NCBI RefSeq assembly: GCF_900142135.1 | Contig: NZ_FQZU01000009.1 | Span: forward strand, 92,225 to 156,224 | Direction: 5' to 3' | DNA length: 64,000 nucleotides | Origin: Desulfatibacillum alkenivorans DSM 16219 | Lineage (GTDB): Bacteria; Desulfobacterota; Desulfobacteria; Desulfobacterales; Desulfatibacillaceae | Shown: positions 1-9,369 of the stretch, in pieces | How the letters are laid out: every line of letters starts with the position of its first letter | How positions within the stretch are numbered: the first letter of the stretch is position 1 | Translations under genes and position numbers: made by a program | Notes under the pieces: generated by a model | The model's database searches: none | The model's input: the letters and a program-made list of their open reading frames with translations, nothing else | What the model was told of the DNA's origin: nothing

Positions 1-127
1 GCGCTCGGCCCAAAGAGTTCACAAGCTATCGGCACTTTCGTTATACCAAACAAAAAGGCGAGTCAAGCCCTTGAGTTCATTCACGCCCACTTTTTGTAAA
101 AAGGCGGTTTTCTCGCAAAAAACAAGC

Positions 128-2212
128 CTATAAAATTATCGATGCATCCACGGCCAAGGGCTTTCCCCCCGAAATTACAAGCGGATTTATATCCAGTTCC
201 CGAACGGCATCCAATTCCATGCCCAGGGCGCCTAAACGAACCAGAATTTCGGCAAGGGCCATTCTGTCAACCGGCGCCGCTCCCCGAAAGCCGTCCAGCA
301 TGCGTTGATTTTTCAGCCGTCCAATCAAAGCCAGGGCGCCGTCCATATCCAGGGGCGCCATGGCGAAGACAGCGTCGTTCAACACTTCGGCGTACACGCC
401 CCCAAGGCCGCACATGACGCATGGGCCGAACTGAGGGTCCTTCACCAGGCCGGCGATGATTTCCATATCGATTTCAGCCTGCTGCTGCACCAATACCTTG
501 CCTTGGCCGTCCATGGCGGACATGAGATCCTCAAAGGTCCGGGAGGCTTCCTGCCCGGCTCCGATGTTCAGGCGCACCAGGCCTTGCTCGGTTTTATGAA
601 TCATGCCCGGCGCCAGGCCTTTCATGACAACCGGATAGCCTAATTTTTCGGCCGCCGCAACGGCCTGCTCAGGGTTGTCTGCCAGGATTTCCTCCACAAC
701 CGGTATGCCCGCCGCGGCCAAAACCTGTTTGGACGCATGTTCGTCCAGGGCGCCCTGCTTGCCGTCCAGCAAAGCCCGGCATCGCGCCTTGACCGGTTCC
801 GGCTTGAAATCCACGCCGCAAGGCGCTGCGGCCCGGCCTTTATACCACCCCAGCACCGTACTCATGCTTTCCACGGCGCGGGAGAGCTCCCGGTAGGTAG
901 GCGCTCCCAGCCTTTGAGCCAGAATATGCATGTCTCTGGCCGGCTCCATCTGGCCTATGAGCCAGCAAAAGATGGGCTTTCCCGCCTCCTTGGCCATGTC
1001 GATAAGCTCCCCGACGTCCATGACCAAGAGGCCGCCAGAGGCGTGAAGGTGCAGGAAAATCATGTCCACCCCGGGATCGCTGCAAACCGCTTTCATGGCC
1101 GTGGTAAAGGTTTTCACCGCTCCGTTTTTTTCCACGGAGGGCCACAGGTCCACAGGGTTGGCCACGGGCATCCAGTCGGGATAGACCTGAGCCATGGCTT
1201 CTTTGGACTCCTGGGAAAGCTCGGCCACTTCCAGCCCGAAATTCTCCACAAAATCCGCCGCCATAATGCCGGCGCCGCCGCTGTAGGTGAGGATGGCCGT
1301 CCTTCCCTGCATGTCAGGAGGCATTTCAGGCGAAATTCCAAACGCCCGGCATATATCCAGCATCTGCTTGAAATCCCGGGCCTCAACCACCCCGCATTGG
1401 GCGAGAACGCCGCTGACAATCGCCCCGTCCCCGGCCATGGAGGCCGTGTGGCTGGCCGCAGCCTTGGCGCCCGCCGTGCTCGTTCCCCCCTTGAGCACCA
1501 CAATGGGTTTGGGGGATTGCCGGCACAACTCCGCAAACCGCCTCCCCCGGGGGATGGCCTCCAGATACATGCCAATGGCCTGGGTGTCGGGATCGGAAAT
1601 CAAATATTCCAGCAGGTCGCACTCGTCCACGTCGCACTTGTTGCCGATGGAGCAGACCTTGGACATGCCCATGGTTCCGTGGCTCATGTTGTCGATCAAA
1701 AAACCGCCCGCCAGCATGCCGCTTTGGACGATCAAAGACACGTTGCCGGGAATGTGGCCCACGTCCCACATGGTGGGCGCGGCGAACGAAAACACGTTTT
1801 GGTTGACCGAATCCACCATGCCAAGGCAATTGGGGCCCCAAACGCGAATCCCATGGCGCTTGGCGATGGAATCCACCTCGTCCTGGAGCGCCTTGCCCTC
1901 CGGCCCGGTTTCCGAGAAGCCCGCCGATTGAATCATCACCGCCCGAATTCCCCGCTCCCCGCATTCATCCACCATCTTCTGGACCGCCTTGCCGGGCACG
2001 AAAAGAATCGCCAGATCCACGGGGTCGGGAACGTCCTTTACCGATGGATAGCACTTCAAGTCCAAAATGGACTCGTAACCGGGATTGACAGGATATATGC
2101 CGCCCTTAAAGCCTTTGACCAGGTTTACAACTATGGCCAAACCGCCTTTGGGCTTGTTTGTCGCCCCGATAACGGCCACGCCGCGCGGGGTGAAAAATGC
2201 TTCCAGACTCAT
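128..2212 (-). CDS. ADP-forming acyl-CoA (acetate-CoA) synthetase, fused alpha and beta subunits
   Basis: Predicted to interconvert an acyl-CoA, ADP and Pi with the free acid, CoA and ATP in the cytoplasm (family knowledge). The 694-residue protein begins with a CoA-binding Rossmann domain (FTPRGVAVIGAT, residues 5-20). A succinyl-CoA-ligase-like region follows, with the phosphorylated His255 in SHTASMAGD. An ATP-grasp (beta-subunit) domain fills about 490-694, so alpha and beta are one chain. I chose the ATG at 2212 because GGAGGATTC lies directly upstream; an in-frame upstream extension (to 2362) has no such signal and would run through the terminator of the neighbouring gene. The neighbour is also a CoA-handling enzyme, suggesting fatty-acid or acetate metabolism. 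The exact acyl substrate cannot be read from the sequence. Confidence 0.93.
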   Translation of the reverse strand: MSLEAFFTPRGVAVIGATNKPKGGLAIVVNLVKGFKGGIYPVNPGYESILDLKCYPSVKDVPDPVDLAILFVPGKAVQKMVDECGERGIRAVMIQSAGFSETGPEGKALQDEVDSIAKRHGIRVWGPNCLGMVDSVNQNVFSFAAPTMWDVGHIPGNVSLIVQSGMLAGGFLIDNMSHGTMGMSKVCSIGNKCDVDECDLLEYLISDPDTQAIGMYLEAIPRGRRFAELCRQSPKPIVVLKGGTSTAGAKAAASHTASMAGDGAIVSGVLAQCGVVEARDFKQMLDICRAFGISPEMPPDMQGRTAILTYSGGAGIMAADFVENFGLEVAELSQESKEAMAQVYPDWMPVANPVDLWPSVEKNGAVKTFTTAMKAVCSDPGVDMIFLHLHASGGLLVMDVGELIDMAKEAGKPIFCWLIGQMEPARDMHILAQRLGAPTYRELSRAVESMSTVLGWYKGRAAAPCGVDFKPEPVKARCRALLDGKQGALDEHASKQVLAAAGIPVVEEILADNPEQAVAAAEKLGYPVVMKGLAPGMIHKTEQGLVRLNIGAGQEASRTFEDLMSAMDGQGKVLVQQQAEIDMEIIAGLVKDPQFGPCVMCGLGGVYAEVLNDAVFAMAPLDMDGALALIGRLKNQRMLDGFRGAAPVDRMALAEILVRLGALGMELDAVRELDINPLVISGGKPLAVDASIIL

Positions 2213-2314
2213 GAATCCTCCAAAAAATTCGATTAAAAGAACAAGAATGGGGACAAGGGGACGATAGCCGCTCTTCGGGGGGAAAAGAACAAATGCTCGC
2301 TTTTTTCCTACCAT

Positions 2315-2347
2315 AACAAAAGCGCCCGGACAAGGTCTGCCGGGCGC
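2315..2347 (-). terminator. Rho-independent terminator of the CoA-transferase gene
   Basis: Perfect 8-bp arms GCGCCCGG (2322-2329) and CCGGGCGC (2340-2347) with a 10-nt loop. Read on the minus strand the hairpin is followed by TTTTGTTA. It lies 25 bp past the stop codon at 2372 and upstream of the next gene's ATG at 2212. Confidence 0.75.
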
Positions 2348-2371
2348 TTGTTCCGTTTTCAAAGCCTCTTG

Positions 2372-4291
2372 CTATAAGATTCCTTTAACCAGCCGCGCCT
2401 GCGCCGAATCCGCCGCCCTGAAATCCATGGTCAGATGGTAAGCCCCGTCCGCCAGGGAGGCCTTGACCGGCAGTTTGCTCTTTTCGTAGACCTTCATCAT
2501 GGCCTTGTTGGTGGAAAGCACGTCCGAGGTGAAGCCCTCAATGCCTCTTTCCTTGGCGATGCGTATGAGCATGTCCAGCATAAAGGATGCAATGCCCCGT
2601 CCTCCGTAGTTTTCGTCCACAATAAAGGCGGAATCGGCCCAATTGCTGTCCGTCAGCTTGACGTACCGCGCCTCCGCAATAATTCTTCCTTGTCCGGGCT
2701 CTCCCACCAGGCCGACGATGGACATGGCCTGGGAGTAATCCACATTGACGTACTCCTGCATCTTGGAGTGGGGCATGGTTTTGACCGGCGAGAAATAGCG
2801 GTAATACACCGCCTCGCTGGAAAAGCGGTAAAACAGGCGGCGCATTTCCTCTTCGTCGGACGGGCGGATGGGCCGGAACCGCACCGTGGTCCCGTCGCGA
2901 AAAGTATGGGATTCGGAAATCTGATGCGGATATAAATGGCCCATGGCGCCCACGCAAATCTGATCTTTGTACAGGAGGTTTTTCTCCTTGGCCTTCTCCA
3001 TGAGCTCCTGACGGTCGTCGGGATGGGCGATGTCGATCAGCACCTGGGCCCGCTCCCGCAGACTGCGGCCCATCATATTGGCCACGCCGTATTCGGTCAC
3101 CACAATGTCCACGATTTCCGCGTTGGTGATGGAGTTGGGATATCCCTCCACGGAAAGGACGATGTTGGGCTTGCCTTTTTTGTTCCGGCTGGGCAGGGCC
3201 ACAATAACCCGGCCCCTTTTGCTCATGCGGGTTCCAATAACGTACTCCCCCGCTTCTCCCGGCCCCATACCCACGTTGCCCCGGCCGTAATGAAAGGCGA
3301 ACTGGCCGCTCAGATCCACCCTGCGGGCGGGCAGGATAGCCACTGTTTGGGGGTTTTGGCTGATAAGGGCCGGGCTGGCCAAAACATCCAGGGCCTGGAA
3401 CTCCACCAGGGGGTTTTTATCCAGCCAGTCCATAAGCTCCTGGGAGCCCAAGGCATAGGACACCAGGCACTTGCCTCTGAACGAGCCCTTGTTGCGGTTG
3501 GTCACAGCGCCGCTTTTCACAAGGTCCATAAGCGGGTCTGAAAAAAATCCGGAGTGAATCCCCAAATCCTTTTTCTTGGCCAGATGGGGCCATAGGGCTT
3601 CGAACAAAGGCTCCATGGAAAAGCTCAGGCAGCTTCCGTCGCTGATTAATGAGGCCACGTTGCGGGCCAATCGGTCGAATACTTCGGGCACGGGCGCCCT
3701 GGGAAACAGAATCGGCGGCTCCTGATTTTCCACCAGGTAGTCAAAATCGTTCACGTGCACAAAGGTGTCGCCGTAGGTCCGGGGCATCGTGTCTGATATT
3801 TCCCCCACCACAATGTCCGCCTGCTCCATGGCCTGGCGGGCTATGTCCACGGAGACGCCCAGGCTGGCGTATCCGCTGTCGTCAAAGGGGGTGATTTTCA
3901 CAAAGGCCACATCGATCCGGATTCGGCCGGTTTCAATAAGCCGGGGAATGCGGGAGAAGTTGGCCGGAATCAAATCCACCAGTCCCGACGAAATGGGCTC
4001 GCTGGCCACCCAGCCTGAAAAAAAGGTCTTAAGCCGGAATTTCTGGTTATTCAGATCCTGGCCGCAAATGGCGTCGCCCAGGCTGATCATCTGAATGACC
4101 TCCAGGTCCTGGAGATTGTGGGCCTGGGAGTTCATCAGGCTCTTGACCATAGTGCGGGGCTCGGCCACGCCGGTGCTTAAAAAAATGCAGCTTCCCGGCT
4201 TGATTTTAGCCAGCACTTTTTCCGGGGCGGCCAATTTCTCCAACCACGGGCCTTTATCCTTTTTTTTATTTAATCTCAGGTTTTCCAGCAT
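2372..4291 (-). CDS. Acetyl-CoA hydrolase/CoA-transferase with C-terminal GNAT acetyltransferase domain
   Basis: The first ~440 residues match the acetyl-CoA hydrolase/4-hydroxybutyrate CoA-transferase family; the conserved active-glutamate region is visible as VVTEYGVANMMGRS near residue 400. The last ~170 residues (from TVRFRPIRPSDEEEM) are a GNAT fold with the acetyl-CoA loop NYGGRGIASFMLDML. Family knowledge predicts CoA transfer between carboxylic acids plus a lysine-acetylation-type domain. The fusion implies both halves act on one metabolic step, possibly with the GNAT half regulating CoA ligases; that is inference. ATG at 4291 has AAGGAGT about 11 nt upstream. A terminator follows, so the downstream acyl-CoA synthetase probably has its own promoter or depends on read-through. 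Confidence 0.88.
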   Translation of the reverse strand: MLENLRLNKKKDKGPWLEKLAAPEKVLAKIKPGSCIFLSTGVAEPRTMVKSLMNSQAHNLQDLEVIQMISLGDAICGQDLNNQKFRLKTFFSGWVASEPISSGLVDLIPANFSRIPRLIETGRIRIDVAFVKITPFDDSGYASLGVSVDIARQAMEQADIVVGEISDTMPRTYGDTFVHVNDFDYLVENQEPPILFPRAPVPEVFDRLARNVASLISDGSCLSFSMEPLFEALWPHLAKKKDLGIHSGFFSDPLMDLVKSGAVTNRNKGSFRGKCLVSYALGSQELMDWLDKNPLVEFQALDVLASPALISQNPQTVAILPARRVDLSGQFAFHYGRGNVGMGPGEAGEYVIGTRMSKRGRVIVALPSRNKKGKPNIVLSVEGYPNSITNAEIVDIVVTEYGVANMMGRSLRERAQVLIDIAHPDDRQELMEKAKEKNLLYKDQICVGAMGHLYPHQISESHTFRDGTTVRFRPIRPSDEEEMRRLFYRFSSEAVYYRYFSPVKTMPHSKMQEYVNVDYSQAMSIVGLVGEPGQGRIIAEARYVKLTDSNWADSAFIVDENYGGRGIASFMLDMLIRIAKERGIEGFTSDVLSTNKAMMKVYEKSKLPVKASLADGAYHLTMDFRAADSAQARLVKGIL

Positions 4292-4414
4292 GGTCGGATG
4301 ACTCCTTATTAGGTTCCATAAAAGATTATGATAGTCCTTTGACGCGGGGTGTCAAGACCTCCGTACGCCGCTTGTCAGTTTCAGTAATTGAGCAAGGATT
4401 GTACCAGCTTGGGG

Positions 4415-4454
4415 CGGGAAAAGAAAGAGCCCGGCGATTATAACCGCCGGGCTC
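4415..4454 (-). terminator. Rho-independent terminator of the PD40 protein gene
   Basis: Ten-bp perfect stem GAGCCCGGCG (4427-4436) and CGCCGGGCTC (4445-4454), 8-nt loop, followed on the minus strand by TTTCTTTTCC. It sits 25 bp past the stop at 4479. Confidence 0.75.
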
Positions 4455-4478
4455 GGTATGATTTTAAATTTCAGTCAG

Positions 4479-6323
4479 TTACTTTCGGGATGCGCGCCTG
4501 TATAAAAAGGCGAAGCCCATGGCCGATCCCAGAAAAAGAAGCGCGTATGGCGCAACCCTGGTTTTCCTTCCGTCAAGGGATTTTACAAAACACATTAACA
4601 CGCTGTCGCTGTCCTTGCCGGCCCAGATATTTTCTGTTTCATCCTCAGGAACGCTTCCTGCTGCAAAGACGGTTCCGGTGAGCTGGTCCAGGCTGGGCGT
4701 TGTGACGGTCGTTATGGTCATGCTGATGACAGCGGTATAGGTGATGCCGGATCTTAGGTACAAGCCTTCCGTCACCTCGTACAATAGCGGGTCTAATGCA
4801 TCCCAGTTATTGAGGTCTTCGTCAAACCAGTAAACGTCCATGCCCGAATGATATCCGTTGAAGTAAAGACCCAGTGTTACAGACACCACGTTGGTCGGGT
4901 CCGGGCAGTACAGGTCCCAGAACGTGCCGTCAAAGTCCTGAGGCGTGGGGTTGCCGTCATACAGCGCTCCGATGAAAATCGGCTCTTCGCCGCCGGCGCC
5001 CAGATCGACATCCAGGCAGATGCCGGCCTGGCTCCAGGATGTGGATCCGCAATCTTTAAAATCGGTCCGGCCGGAGGCGGAGATTTCATCCAGCGCCCAG
5101 GGGGCCAAATTGAGCAGGAACAGGCCGTCACCCACGGAATGCCTTTTAAATAGAATGCTTCCCGGTTTGCTTTTGGGGTTCGGGCTCCATCTGGGCTGGC
5201 AATCTTCATAATCTTTGGTAAGTTGGTAAAATGCGCCGCTGTCAACATTGGAAATGCATAGGGCCGTGTCTCCTTCGGCGACGGTGTCCATGCTGTAAAC
5301 CAGCCACTTGGAATCCGGAGACCATGTTCCGCTTTGATGAATCCAATCGTAATTGTCCCCATCGTCGTCCCCGTCCTGCTCCATGATGGTTTTCATGTTT
5401 TGGCCGTTGGAGTCCATGATGACGATTTTTTTATCGTTATAGTTTTCGCCGGTGTATAAGGAGGTTGAAATCCATTTGCCGTCCGGGCTCCACCGGGGCC
5501 AATTCTGGCAGAACCAATCATTCCAAGCTGCAGGCATGGCGTCATCTGCCGGAGACAGTTTGACAGGAGCGGCCGTGCCGTCGGCCTTGACCTTGAATAT
5601 ACGAGCATCGCCAACGCTTTCGTCACACGCTTTGAAGCAGACCCACTTGCTGTCAGGCGACCAGCAGTGGTGGGAAATATCAACAATCCCGTCATTGTAT
5701 GCTGCAACATCCTTCACGTTCGCGCCGTCAATATCCATGACGAAAAGATGGGCGTAGCCGTCACTGGCCGGAACGCAGCCCCGGAAAGCCACCTTGGTTC
5801 CATCCGGGCTGACCATGGGGTTGTTCTCTCCTGCGTCAACGCCGCCCATGGGGCCGCCATGGGCTTGAGTCAGGCTGGTCTGATTGGAGCCGTCCGCGTC
5901 CATTATCCAGATTTCTCCATTACCGGAGCTTGCCACATTCCTCTGGAACACAACTTTTGAGTTATTGGGCCACACAAAGCTGGCGTGGCTGTCGCAGCGA
6001 TCGTTGTCCGTGAGGCGGGTATAACCAGTGCCGTCAGCCTTAATCACGCAGATTTCACTCGAGTTGCTTAAATTGGAATCGTCTACCTGATACACGATTT
6101 TGGAGCCGTCGGAACTCCAATTCCAGTTGCCCCAGCCAGGATAGGCGCTGTAATACTCCGTGCTAAGCTCCAGGATGTTGACAACCAGCCCTTCCGTATC
6201 GGTTACGGCGCCGTCAAGACCCCAGTCTTCCGAATAATCGGCGGCCCAAACGCTGATGGGAAAAAGAATTAATATAATTACAATTGCTTTTGTCAGAGCA
6301 TTTTTTCGCTCCCTTTTTTTCAT
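4479..6323 (-). CDS. Secreted PD40/TolB-like beta-propeller protein with C-terminal anchor
   Basis: 614 residues from the ATG at 6323, which has GGGAGG 9-10 nt upstream. Residues 1-26 form a Sec signal peptide (KKRERKN, then a hydrophobic core ending VWA). The middle holds at least six TolB/WD40-like (PD40) repeats with the recurrent pattern W-S-P-D-G/S-K (WSSDGSK, WSPDSKW, WSPDGKW, WSPDSKW again), a propeller often used for surface or periplasmic protein binding. A beta-rich region follows. The C-terminus is one hydrophobic stretch (APYALLFLGSAMGFAFLY) ending RRASRK, the layout of a membrane-anchoring or sorting tail; I cannot assign it to a named CTERM class. It is a single-gene unit bounded by hairpins on both sides. 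Function unknown. Confidence 0.8.
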   Translation of the reverse strand: MKKRERKNALTKAIVIILILFPISVWAADYSEDWGLDGAVTDTEGLVVNILELSTEYYSAYPGWGNWNWSSDGSKIVYQVDDSNLSNSSEICVIKADGTGYTRLTDNDRCDSHASFVWPNNSKVVFQRNVASSGNGEIWIMDADGSNQTSLTQAHGGPMGGVDAGENNPMVSPDGTKVAFRGCVPASDGYAHLFVMDIDGANVKDVAAYNDGIVDISHHCWSPDSKWVCFKACDESVGDARIFKVKADGTAAPVKLSPADDAMPAAWNDWFCQNWPRWSPDGKWISTSLYTGENYNDKKIVIMDSNGQNMKTIMEQDGDDDGDNYDWIHQSGTWSPDSKWLVYSMDTVAEGDTALCISNVDSGAFYQLTKDYEDCQPRWSPNPKSKPGSILFKRHSVGDGLFLLNLAPWALDEISASGRTDFKDCGSTSWSQAGICLDVDLGAGGEEPIFIGALYDGNPTPQDFDGTFWDLYCPDPTNVVSVTLGLYFNGYHSGMDVYWFDEDLNNWDALDPLLYEVTEGLYLRSGITYTAVISMTITTVTTPSLDQLTGTVFAAGSVPEDETENIWAGKDSDSVLMCFVKSLDGRKTRVAPYALLFLGSAMGFAFLYRRASRK

Positions 6324-6469
6324 AATTGCATCCTCCCTGTATAAACGTTGAAAACTAATGCCAATGCAACGGGACATGCCCACAAAAATATTTCGTGACA
6401 TGGCAAGATCGCCTAGCGGTTTCTCCAAGCGCAATTTTTAAAACAGATATAGGGAGGATATAGATAGAA

Positions 6470-6510
6470 AGGCATTGAAGGTCAATAAAGTATTAGACCT
6501 GTCAATGCCT
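6470..6510 (-). terminator. Terminator-like hairpin downstream of livF
   Basis: Imperfect 14-bp stem (AGGCATTGAAGGTC at 6470-6483; GACCTGTCAATGCCT at 6496-6510, one bulge). U-rich sequence flanks it on both strands (TTCTATCTATAT on minus, TTTTT on plus). It lies 70 bp beyond the livF stop and ahead of no plus-strand gene, so it most likely ends the liv operon. Confidence 0.6.
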
Positions 6511-6581
6511 TTTTAACAGAATTAAATTTTATTTCGAGAGCAATTACTGGTTTTCACAGTATTGTTATGCGGTAATCAGGC

Positions 6582-7295
6582 CTACTCCCCCATGCCAAGG
6601 TAGGCGTTTTTCACTTCTTCGTTGGCCAGGAGGTTGTCCGAGGTGTCCGTCATGGTTACCTTCCCGGTCTCCATCACATATCCCCGCTGCGCCACCTGAA
6701 GGGCCAGATTGGCGTTTTGCTCCACCAAAAAAATGGTGGTCCGGCTTTCTTCGTTGATCTTCCGGATGATCTGGAAAATCTGCTTAACGATAATGGGCGC
6801 CAGGCCTAGCGAGGGCTCGTCCAGAAGCAAGAGCCTGGGCCTGGCCATGAGCGCGCGGGATATGGCCAGCATTTGCTGCTCTCCGCCAGACAGGGTGCCG
6901 CCCTGCTGGGTGCGCCGTTCGCTCAGGCGGGGGAACAGTTCGTATACATAGTCCAGGTCCTGCTTGACCTGAGAGGCGTCTTTGCGGAGAAAGGCGCCCA
7001 TATCCAAATTTTCCGAAACAGTCAGGTGGGGGAAGATGCGCCTTCCCTCAGGCACCTGGCACAAGCCCATGGACACGATTTCATGGGGCGGCATGCCCTG
7101 GATGGGCTTTCCCTCGAACAAAATCTCGCCCGAACGGGGCGGGACAATGCCCGAAATGGACATGAGCGTGGTTGTTTTTCCCGCTCCGTTGGCGCCGATC
7201 AGGGTGATGATCTCCCCCTGCTCCACCTTGATGGAGACATCCTTCAAGGCGTGGATATTGCCATAGTACGTATTGACGTTTACAAGCTCAAGCAT
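6582..7295 (-). CDS. livF: Branched-chain amino acid ABC transporter, ATP-binding protein LivF
   Basis: Second ATPase of the HAAT (LIV-type) importer at the cytoplasmic face of the inner membrane. Walker A is GANGAGKTT, the ABC signature is LSGGEQQM, and Walker B with the catalytic Glu is LLLLDEPSLGL; about 237 residues, the usual length. The ATG at 7295 overlaps the end of livG by 8 nt, with GAGAGG upstream; a TTG one codon earlier is an alternative start. Last gene of livKHMGF, followed by a terminator hairpin. Confidence 0.95.
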   Translation of the reverse strand: MLELVNVNTYYGNIHALKDVSIKVEQGEIITLIGANGAGKTTTLMSISGIVPPRSGEILFEGKPIQGMPPHEIVSMGLCQVPEGRRIFPHLTVSENLDMGAFLRKDASQVKQDLDYVYELFPRLSERRTQQGGTLSGGEQQMLAISRALMARPRLLLLDEPSLGLAPIIVKQIFQIIRKINEESRTTIFLVEQNANLALQVAQRGYVMETGKVTMTDTSDNLLANEEVKNAYLGMGE

Positions 7296-8151
7296 CAATA
7301 TCCTCTCCCAGATAAGCCTTGATGACGGCGTCGTTAGTGCGGATTTCCCCGGGCGTGCCCTGGGCGATTTTTTTTCCGTAATCCATGACGAAAATGCGCT
7401 GCGAAATACTCATGACCAGCCGCATGTCGTGTTCAATCAGCAAAATGGAGATTCCTTCCTTATCCCGGATGCGCTGGATCAAATCATCCAGTTCCTTGGT
7501 CTCCTGAGGGTTCATGCCGGCCGCCGGCTCGTCCAGGAGAAGCAAGAAAGGCTCGGTGGCCATGGCCCTGGCGATTTCCAGGCGGCGTTGCAGGCCGTAG
7601 GGAAGGTTCTTGGCGAAATTGTTGGCGAATTTTTCCAGGCCGACTTTTTCCAGCACCTTGTAGCTGTACTGTACGGTCTCCTGCTCCCGCTCCTTGAAGC
7701 GTTTTCCTTTCAACAGGGTGGCGGCGATTTCCATGCCTCCGAAGAAGGCGCTGGCCGCCATCCTCTTAACCGGGCTGTTATCCGGGTCCATGATGATTTC
7801 ATGTCCTGCGCCGGAGTGGCAATGCCGGCCGATCATGACGTTTTCAAGCACGGTCATGTTCTGGAACAGGCGGATGTTCTGGAAGGTTCTCGCCAGCCCC
7901 CGCTCCGTAACCTTGTTGGGCTTGAGCCCGTTCAGCCTGGTGGAGTAGCCCGAAGGCGAGTTAACCAATACATCTCCCTGCGTGGGATTGTACATGCCCG
8001 TAACGCAGTTGAAAAAAGTGGTTTTTCCCGCGCCGTTCGGCCCGATGAGCGCCGCGATTTCGCCTGGGCGCACATCAATGTCCAAGGAGTCCAGCGCCCG
8101 AAGGCCCCCGAAGTCCATGGTAAGATTTTTGACGTCCAATATGGGTTTCAT
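7288..8151 (-). CDS. livG: Branched-chain amino acid ABC transporter, ATP-binding protein LivG
   Basis: First ATPase of the LIV importer. It shows Walker A GPNGAGKTT, the LivG-type signature region LPYGLQRRLEIARAM, and Walker B LLLLDEPAAGM. The C-terminal BCA_ABC extension common in LivG is present (EGISILLIEHDM onwards). At 287 residues it is longer than LivF, as usual. It starts 21 bp after livM stops and overlaps livF, indicating translational coupling. Substrate (leucine/isoleucine/valine or other hydrophobic amino acids or amides) is inferred from family only. Confidence 0.95.
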   Translation of the reverse strand: MKPILDVKNLTMDFGGLRALDSLDIDVRPGEIAALIGPNGAGKTTFFNCVTGMYNPTQGDVLVNSPSGYSTRLNGLKPNKVTERGLARTFQNIRLFQNMTVLENVMIGRHCHSGAGHEIIMDPDNSPVKRMAASAFFGGMEIAATLLKGKRFKEREQETVQYSYKVLEKVGLEKFANNFAKNLPYGLQRRLEIARAMATEPFLLLLDEPAAGMNPQETKELDDLIQRIRDKEGISILLIEHDMRLVMSISQRIFVMDYGKKIAQGTPGEIRTNDAVIKAYLGEDIDA

Positions 8152-8172
8152 GGTTAAAGACTACCCCATCCG

Positions 8173-9369
8173 CTATTTGTGAATCGTATATTTTTGCCGC
8201 ATGGCCGTGACAATGCCTGTGGGCCTGAACACCATCATGAGGACCATGGCGCCCCCGAACAGAATCATACGGTATTCGGAAAACTCCCGGAAATACTCCG
8301 GCAGCAGGACGATGATGCTGGCGCCCAGGATGACGCCCACCACCGAGCCCATGCCGCCCATGACGACAATGACCAGGATAAGCACCGACTCCCAGAATGA
8401 GAAGCTGGGCGGATTGATAAAGGTGCTTTTGGCGGCGAACACCACGCCCGCCATGCTGGCCCAGGTGGCGCCGAGCGCAAATGCCATGAGCTTGGTCTTG
8501 GTTCGGTCCACGCCCATGGCCTGGCAGGCGATTTCATCCTCCCGCAAGGCGATCCACGCCCTTCCTATCCGGGAGTTTTTCAATCGGGTCACGGCTATAA
8601 TCGTCAATATCGCCAGAGCAAGAACCACATAATACATGAAGTCCGTTTTTTGGAATAAATCCATTTTTATGCCGAAAAAGGGCGGGCGGTCGATGTTGGC
8701 GATGCCGCTGGGCCCCATGGAGAACTCATTCCAGTTTTCCAGCACCAGACGGATGATTTCGCCAAACCCCAGGGTCACGATAGCCAGGTAGTCTCCCCGG
8801 AGCCTGAGCACGGGAAATCCCAGCGCCACCCCGAAGGCTGCGCCCAAAAAACCCGCCATGGGCAGGACGACCCAGAAATTGGCCCCGAAGTGATGGTTTA
8901 GCAGGGCGTAAGAGTATGCGCCCACCGCGTAAAAGGCCACGTAGCCGAGATCCAGGAGGCCGGCCAGCCCCACCACGATGTTCAGGCCCAGGCCCAACAT
9001 CACGTAGATAAGCACGTTGGTCATGATGTTGGTGTTGTACATGTCGGCCCAGAACGGAATGGTAAGGGCGAAGGCTCCAACTAATGCAATGGCCGGGTAC
9101 TTGATTTTGGGCTCTTCGGCGATCCGCTGCCCTATGGGCATACGGGCTTTGCCGGACTCCTCGGCCTTCTTCCCTTGATTGCGCCGGGCCAGCATGAACC
9201 GCCATAAAAAGGACAGGAAAAAGACGCCCACCCCAATATAGGCCATGTTCATCCACCGCCAGACCACGGTGTCCTCGATGGGGTTCACCTTGATCACCAT
9301 GATGGGAAAGGTGAGGAACATGAACCAGATCGCCGCTTTGAGGGATTTAAGTATTTCTCCCATGATCAA
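8173..9369 (-). CDS. livM: Branched-chain amino acid ABC transporter permease LivM
   Basis: 398-residue inner-membrane permease. Residues 1-90 contain two extra hydrophobic segments and a charged loop (RRNQGKKAEESGK), as in the long E. coli-type LivM. The core BPD_transp_2 domain follows, with LNIVVGLAGLLDLGYVAFYAVGAY and the EAA-like loop LREDEIACQAMGVDRTKTKLMAF near residue 290. Its start overlaps the livH stop by 4 nt (ATGA), so the two permeases are translationally coupled. Pairs with LivH to form the channel. Confidence 0.94.
   Translation of the reverse strand: MIMGEILKSLKAAIWFMFLTFPIMVIKVNPIEDTVVWRWMNMAYIGVGVFFLSFLWRFMLARRNQGKKAEESGKARMPIGQRIAEEPKIKYPAIALVGAFALTIPFWADMYNTNIMTNVLIYVMLGLGLNIVVGLAGLLDLGYVAFYAVGAYSYALLNHHFGANFWVVLPMAGFLGAAFGVALGFPVLRLRGDYLAIVTLGFGEIIRLVLENWNEFSMGPSGIANIDRPPFFGIKMDLFQKTDFMYYVVLALAILTIIAVTRLKNSRIGRAWIALREDEIACQAMGVDRTKTKLMAFALGATWASMAGVVFAAKSTFINPPSFSFWESVLILVIVVMGGMGSVVGVILGASIIVLLPEYFREFSEYRMILFGGAMVLMMVFRPTGIVTAMRQKYTIHK

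Noticed and set aside
737..2236. Long open frame (about 500 codons) on the plus strand opposite the acyl-CoA synthetase
   Set aside because: Encodes a His/Arg-rich sequence without any motif, and the opposite strand is an unambiguous enzyme with a good ribosome site. High-GC antisense shadow.
6324..6470. c-di-GMP (GEMM) or similar riboswitch upstream of the PD40 gene
   Set aside because: A hairpin can be drawn, but conserved aptamer bases are absent.
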